DNA of 64,000 nt. Origin: Bradyrhizobium algeriense (lineage in GTDB: Bacteria > Pseudomonadota > Alphaproteobacteria > Rhizobiales > Xanthobacteraceae). The stretch spans positions 114,821 through 178,820 of the forward strand of contig NZ_PYCN01000014.1 of NCBI RefSeq assembly GCF_003062295.1. The letters run 5' to 3'. Under the pieces are notes generated by a model. It made no database searches. It saw nothing but the letters and a program-made list of their open reading frames with translations, and was not told where the DNA came from. The position numbers were made by a program, and so were the translations under genes. This document shows positions 60,383 to 64,000 of this stretch, one piece after another (the stretch's first letter is position 1; every line of letters begins with the position of its first letter).

Positions 60383-60499
60383 ATGAGCCGGCAGATCTAC
60401 CCAGCCCCGTTCGATTCCGACATCAGGATCGACTACGCCTTGATCGCAATCGGTGTGGGCGCCGCTGTGTTCGCGTTCATCTACCTGATGCTGGTTTGA
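60383..60499 (+). CDS. 38-aa single-helix membrane protein
   Basis: A 39-codon frame from the ATG at 60383 encodes a polar N-terminus (MSRQIYPAPFDSDIRIDY) and one transmembrane helix (ALIAIGVGAAVFAFIYLMLV). Third positions are GC-rich. Such small membrane proteins are common in bacteria; function is unknown. Confidence 0.5.
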   Translation: MSRQIYPAPFDSDIRIDYALIAIGVGAAVFAFIYLMLV

Positions 60500-60835
60500 T
60501 CAACGCTTAAGACGCTGCTCGAAAACACCCCGCGCGTCCGGATATGTCCGTCCAAGTCGTGGTAAGGTTCAGGCTCTCCTAAGATTTTACCTAGGATTTT
60601 CCTCGGCATTTTCGGTGAAGCGTTCCCGCCTCGCCCGGCGTTGGCCGCAACCCCGTCAAGGGGAGACGTCGACCGGCGGGGATTCATTCACACCTCACAT
60701 GTGTGAATCGTGCATAAGGCAGCTTCACACTTCCACCGGGCCCGCGAGTGGCGCTTTATCGCCCCCCACCTCGGAGGATCGCGACCTTCCGGCGGAATCC
60801 CAACAACGCCAAAAATCTGAAGCATAATCCGACCC
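60500..60835. other. region upstream of dnaB with repeats and dyads
   Basis: This 336-bp region has no gene. A tandem T-rich array of CCTARGATTTT-type units begins at 60578, 60590 and 60601. An interrupted palindrome TTCACAC-N7-GTGTGAA is at 60687-60707, with another TTCACAC at 60724. These are candidate binding sites for regulators of dnaB. Confidence 0.5.
60687..60707. promoter_or_regulatory. interrupted palindrome TTCACAC-N7-GTGTGAA upstream of dnaB
   Basis: Perfect 7-bp arms separated by CTCACAT. A third TTCACAC half-site follows at 60724-60730. It is about 130 nt upstream of the dnaB start; the binding protein is not known. Confidence 0.45.
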
Positions 60836-62338
60836 ATGGCTCTGACTGATTCGAACGTCCTCAAACTCGCTCCCGACGCAGGAACTCCGGTCTATCGGAG
60901 CGCGCCGCACAATATCGAGGCGGAGCAGAGTCTGCTGGGCGCTATCCTGGTCAACAACGACGCGTTCTACCGGGTTTCCGACTTCCTGGAGCCGAAGCAC
61001 TTCTTCGAGCCGCTCCACCAGACCATTTTCGAGACCGCCGGCAGCCTGATCCGGATGGGCAAGGTGGCTACCCCCGTCACGATGAAGACGTTCCTGCCCG
61101 CCGATACCGATATCGGTGGCATGACGGTTGGCCAATACCTCGCCCGCGTGGCGGCCGAGGCCACCACAATCATCAACGCGCAGGACTACGGCCGCACCAT
61201 CTACGACATGGCGCTACGACGCGACCTGATCCGGATCGGCGAGGACATGGTCAACGTCGCCTTCGACGCGCCGGTGGACTTTGCACCCCGCGCGCAGATC
61301 GAGGATGCCGAGCGACAGCTCTATGAACTCGCCGAGTCCGGCCGCTATGACGGCGGTTTCCAGCGTTTCTCGCAGGCGATGAAGGTCGCGCTCGATATGG
61401 CGGCCAACGCCTATCAGCGCGACGGAAAATTGTCCGGCATCTCTACCGGATTGCGCGATCTCGACTCAAAGATGGGCGGCCTGCAGCGATCCGACTTGAT
61501 CATCGTCGCCGGACGCCCCGGCATGGGCAAAACCGCGTTCGCAACCAATATCGCCTATAACATTGCCGAAGCGCACCGGGCGGAAGTTCAGGCCGACGGC
61601 ACCATGAAGTCGGTCAATGGCGGCATTGTCGGATTCTTCTCCTGCGAAATGTCGGCCGAGCAGCTCGCCACGCGTATTCTCGCTGAGCAAACCGGCATTG
61701 CGTCCAGCATGATCCGTCGCGGCGGGATCAAACAGGACGAGTTTGAAAGGATACGCGACTACACGATCAAGCTCGAGCATTTGCCGCTATATGTCGACGA
61801 GACGGGCGGCCTTTCGATTTCGCAACTGACGGCGCGCGCGCGGCGGCTGAAGCGGCAGAAGGGCCTCGACATGATCGTGGTCGACTACATCCAGCTGCTG
61901 CAGGGCTCGGGCAAGCGCGGCAACGACAACCGCGTGCAGGAAGTCACCGAGATCACGACCAACCTGAAGGCGCTCGCCAAGGAGCTGAATATTCCGGTGA
62001 TCGCGCTGTCGCAGCTGTCGCGGCAGGTCGAAAACCGCGACGACAAGCATCCGCAATTGGCTGATTTGCGTGAATCCGGTTCGATCGAGCAGGACGCCGA
62101 CGTCGTGCTGTTCGTGTACCGCGAAGAATATTATCTGCAGAACAAGGAACCCAAGCCCGGTACACCCGAGCACGAGAAGTGGAAACTCGACATGGAGCTC
62201 GCTCACGGCAAGGCCGAGGTCATCATCGCCAAGCAGCGCCACGGACCAACGGGTACGGTCCCACTGCAATTCGAAGGGCAATTCACGCGGTTTAGTGATT
62301 TTGTCGAAGGAGATAATCTACCCTACCGGGTGCCCTAG
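60836..62338 (+). CDS. dnaB: replicative DNA helicase DnaB
   Basis: A 500-aa hexameric helicase of chromosome replication. The N-terminal domain (PHNIEAEQSLLGAILVNNDA) is followed by the RecA-like core with Walker A IVAGRPGMGKTAFATNIA, DnaB motif GFFSCEMSAEQLATRIL, Walker B MIVVDYIQLL and the IALSQLSRQVENRDDKHPQL motif. No intein is present. alr follows. Confidence 0.97.
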   Translation: MALTDSNVLKLAPDAGTPVYRSAPHNIEAEQSLLGAILVNNDAFYRVSDFLEPKHFFEPLHQTIFETAGSLIRMGKVATPVTMKTFLPADTDIGGMTVGQYLARVAAEATTIINAQDYGRTIYDMALRRDLIRIGEDMVNVAFDAPVDFAPRAQIEDAERQLYELAESGRYDGGFQRFSQAMKVALDMAANAYQRDGKLSGISTGLRDLDSKMGGLQRSDLIIVAGRPGMGKTAFATNIAYNIAEAHRAEVQADGTMKSVNGGIVGFFSCEMSAEQLATRILAEQTGIASSMIRRGGIKQDEFERIRDYTIKLEHLPLYVDETGGLSISQLTARARRLKRQKGLDMIVVDYIQLLQGSGKRGNDNRVQEVTEITTNLKALAKELNIPVIALSQLSRQVENRDDKHPQLADLRESGSIEQDADVVLFVYREEYYLQNKEPKPGTPEHEKWKLDMELAHGKAEVIIAKQRHGPTGTVPLQFEGQFTRFSDFVEGDNLPYRVP

Positions 62339-62390
62339 TCCGGCCTTCAGCGCGGTTGAACCATGGCGTTTCCCCGCGTAATACTGCGGC

Positions 62391-63626
62391 ATGAACGTCG
62401 CCCCCGATCCCAAATCCATTCCGCAAGGCGCCCTGCTCTCGCCGGAGGCGAACCAGGCGGCCGCGCTCGTGACGGCCACCGGCGTGCTGACGGTCGATCT
62501 CGACGCCATCGTCGCCAACTGGCGCAAGCTCGAGAAGACGGCGGTGCCGGCCGAATGCGCCGGCGTCGTCAAGGCGGATGCCTATGGCTGCGGTGCCGAA
62601 CAGGTGGCCCGCGCGCTTGCTGGCGCCGGCTGCAAGACGTTTTTCGTCGCCACCCTCGATGAGGCCCGCGTGGTTCGCGCCGCGGCGCCCGCGGCCGCCA
62701 TCTACGTGCTCGACGGCTTCTTCCAGAACACCGGCGAAGCCTACGCCAGGATCGACTGCAAGCCCGTGATCGGCGACCTCAACGAACTCGCCGAATGGGA
62801 CGTGTTCTGCCGCCGCTCGGGTTGGTCGGGCGGCGCCGCCATTCACATCGATACCGGCATGAACCGGCTCGGACTGACCGTCACCGAGGCGCAGGGCATC
62901 ATCCCGCGGATCAACGCCGGCGATCACGGCATCACCCTTGTCATGAGCCACCTCGCCTCCGCGGAACTGCTCAACAATCCCGCCAACGCCAGGCAGCTCA
63001 CCGCCTTCCGCGAGATCGCGAGCGTGTTTTCCGGCGTACCGGCATCGCTGGCGAATTCGTCCGGCGTTTTCTTGGGCGCTCAATTCCAGTTCGACCTGGT
63101 GCGGCCGGGCTGTGCGGTTTACGGCATCAATCCGACGCCTGAAGCCGACAATCCGATGCAGCCGGTCGTCGAATTGAAGGCGCGCATCGTGCAAATCCGC
63201 AATGTCGAGCGCGGCGATACCGTCGGCTATGGCGGCACCTGGACGGCGCGGCGTCCGACCAGATTAGCGATCGTTGCCGCAGGCTATGCCGACGGCTATT
63301 TCCGCGCCGCCAGCGCCAATGACGGCACCCGCGGCGCCGAGGTGGTGGTCGCCGGCAAGCGCTGCCCGATCGCGGGGCGGATTTCGATGGACCTGACGGC
63401 CGTCGACGTCACCGATCTCGACAAGAATGCCGTGCGGCGCGGCCATATGGTGACCCTGATCGGCGAAGGCATCACGGTCGACGAACTCGCCCACCATTTC
63501 GGCACCATCGGTTACGAGGTGCTCACCAGCCTCGGCAAGCGCTACGTGCGAATCTATAAGGGCGGCAATGCCACTGCAGAGCCGCCTGCTCCGCCTCCAG
63601 CGGAGCCGGCTGCCGCTTCCACCTAG
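62391..63626 (+). CDS. alr: alanine racemase
   Basis: A 411-aa PLP enzyme that supplies D-alanine for peptidoglycan. The PLP Lys61 is in GVVKADAYGCGAEQ, substrate-side motif HIDTGMNRLGLT, and the catalytic Tyr is in DTVGYGGTWTARRPTRLA. The C-terminal domain (GRISMDLTAVDVTDL) matches the family. It lies 52 nt after dnaB, the usual order. Confidence 0.96.
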   Translation: MNVAPDPKSIPQGALLSPEANQAAALVTATGVLTVDLDAIVANWRKLEKTAVPAECAGVVKADAYGCGAEQVARALAGAGCKTFFVATLDEARVVRAAAPAAAIYVLDGFFQNTGEAYARIDCKPVIGDLNELAEWDVFCRRSGWSGGAAIHIDTGMNRLGLTVTEAQGIIPRINAGDHGITLVMSHLASAELLNNPANARQLTAFREIASVFSGVPASLANSSGVFLGAQFQFDLVRPGCAVYGINPTPEADNPMQPVVELKARIVQIRNVERGDTVGYGGTWTARRPTRLAIVAAGYADGYFRAASANDGTRGAEVVVAGKRCPIAGRISMDLTAVDVTDLDKNAVRRGHMVTLIGEGITVDELAHHFGTIGYEVLTSLGKRYVRIYKGGNATAEPPAPPPAEPAAAST

Positions 63627-63774
63627 ACGGTGCATCGCAGGGCCTAGTTACAAAATCTGGAAAACAACCCCATGCAAAGTAGAATGAGCCCGGCTCGCAG
63701 CGCTCAGGGCGCTTGCGCACGGAGCACGAGATGGTCCGTCGTCACGGCCCAACCTGATCTTATCCTGCTTTATA
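63627..63774. other. intergenic region after alr
   Basis: No gene is visible. It precedes the palindromic repeat at 63775. Confidence 0.45.
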
Positions 63775-63876
63775 GCGTTTTCGAGCGAAGTGGGTACCGG
63801 TTCGCGCGAAGAAAACGCGTCAAAACAAGAATCTAGAGCTTCGGTTCTGATTCAATCAGAACCGATAATGCTCTAG
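63775..63876. repeat. palindromic intergenic repeat interrupted by an IS end
   Basis: Two hairpins are visible: GCGTTTTC/GAAAACGC (63775-63782 with 63811-63818), and CTAGAGC/GCTCTAG (63833-63839 with 63870-63876) enclosing the 11-bp arms of a 23-nt palindrome centred at 63853 (CGGTTCTGATT/AATCAGAACCG). From memory this element recurs in Bradyrhizobium. The sequence after CTAG (63873-63876) looks like an IS end. Confidence 0.7.
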
Positions 63877-64000
63877 GTGGTGTGGACTCTAAGGATTCCC
63901 ATTTAGGGGCAAATCAGATTCAAGACTGCTTTTGGGGAGGCAGTCTTGGGTGTGATGGATCGGTTGGTTTTGAGCGACGCGGCGTGGGAGCGGATGGCGC
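63877..64000 (+). mobile_element. left end of an IS5-family-like insertion sequence
   Basis: The palindromic repeat stops at CTAG, and unrelated sequence follows (GTGGTGTGGACTCTAAGGAT...). About 75 nt in, a transposase-like frame begins. The right end is outside the window, so the inverted repeat and target duplication cannot be checked. Confidence 0.6.
63955..64000 (+). CDS. transposase (IS5-family-like), N-terminal fragment
   Basis: The ATG at 63955 (or GTG at 63952) opens MDRLVLSDAAWERMA, which matches the start of IS5-family transposases (MDR-x-LSD-x-x-WERM). The window ends after 15 codons, so domains cannot be judged. Confidence 0.6.
   Translation, partial: MDRLVLSDAAWERMA

Overview
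The window is high-GC chromosomal DNA from an alphaproteobacterium of the Bradyrhizobium group (order Hyphomicrobiales). Three things point there. The housekeeping clusters have the order expected in that group: holC-pepA, then lptF-lptG-lptD-surA-like-pdxA-rsmA, gmk-yicC-mltG-fabF-acpP-fabG-fabD, rpsF-rpsR-DUF2232-rplI and dnaB-alr. Codon use is strongly GC3-biased. Several intergenic palindromic repeats look like types I remember from Bradyrhizobium genomes. I see no tRNA, rRNA or CRISPR array.

Layout. 1-3.4 kb: copper/silver handling, with the start of a CusA-type RND pump (cut by the window edge), its adaptor, a FixH-like protein and a Cys-rich exported protein on the minus strand, and a divergent 18-Cys Csp-type copper-storage protein. 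3.4-8.9 kb: accessory genes (siderophore-interacting protein, O-methyltransferase, a TetR plus TetX-like monooxygenase pair, a broken LysR gene, an AraC regulator, a methyltransferase). 9.1-11.9 kb: a six-gene ArsR-led operon. 11.9-18.2 kb: a carboxylate catabolic operon (LeuC/LeuD-type hydro-lyase, TctC-type binding protein, CaiB-type CoA transferase, HMG-CoA-lyase-family lyase) with a divergent LysR regulator. 18.2-19.5 kb: a second ArsR/SRPBCC operon. 19.7-23.5 kb: an unaccompanied molybdenum hydroxylase large subunit, a TerC protein and ndk. 23.8-38.3 kb: an ABC-F ATPase, then housekeeping and LPS-export genes. 38.3-44.2 kb: small secreted proteins, an SGNH hydrolase, an unrecognised 298-aa gene, and a repeat-rich region with a long structured hairpin. 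44.2-50.9 kb: gmk and the fatty-acid synthesis cluster. 51-53.5 kb: LysE exporter and a TetR-desaturase operon. 53.6-56.3 kb: ribosomal protein operon. 56.3-60.5 kb: thioesterase/TetR, an unusual cytochrome, and a cyclopropane synthase. 60.8-63.6 kb: dnaB and alr. 63.8-64 kb: an intergenic repeat interrupted by the end of an IS5-like element.

The strongest leads are these. (1) A classic-type TetR and a TetX-like FAD monooxygenase are divergently arranged around two tetO-like palindromes whose centres are 31 bp apart; the cassette is bracketed by a 38-bp direct repeat that matches the 3' end of the neighbouring araC gene. (2) The 11.9-17.1 kb operon encodes what looks like a complete route from a C5 branched dicarboxylate (citraconate to D-citramalate) to acetyl-CoA and pyruvate, starting with a hydro-lyase whose two domains are fused in the reverse of the usual order. 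(3) A 97-nt hairpin at 42.6 kb holds about 36 base pairs, several of them G-U. Many local regulators also have clear palindromic operators next to them.
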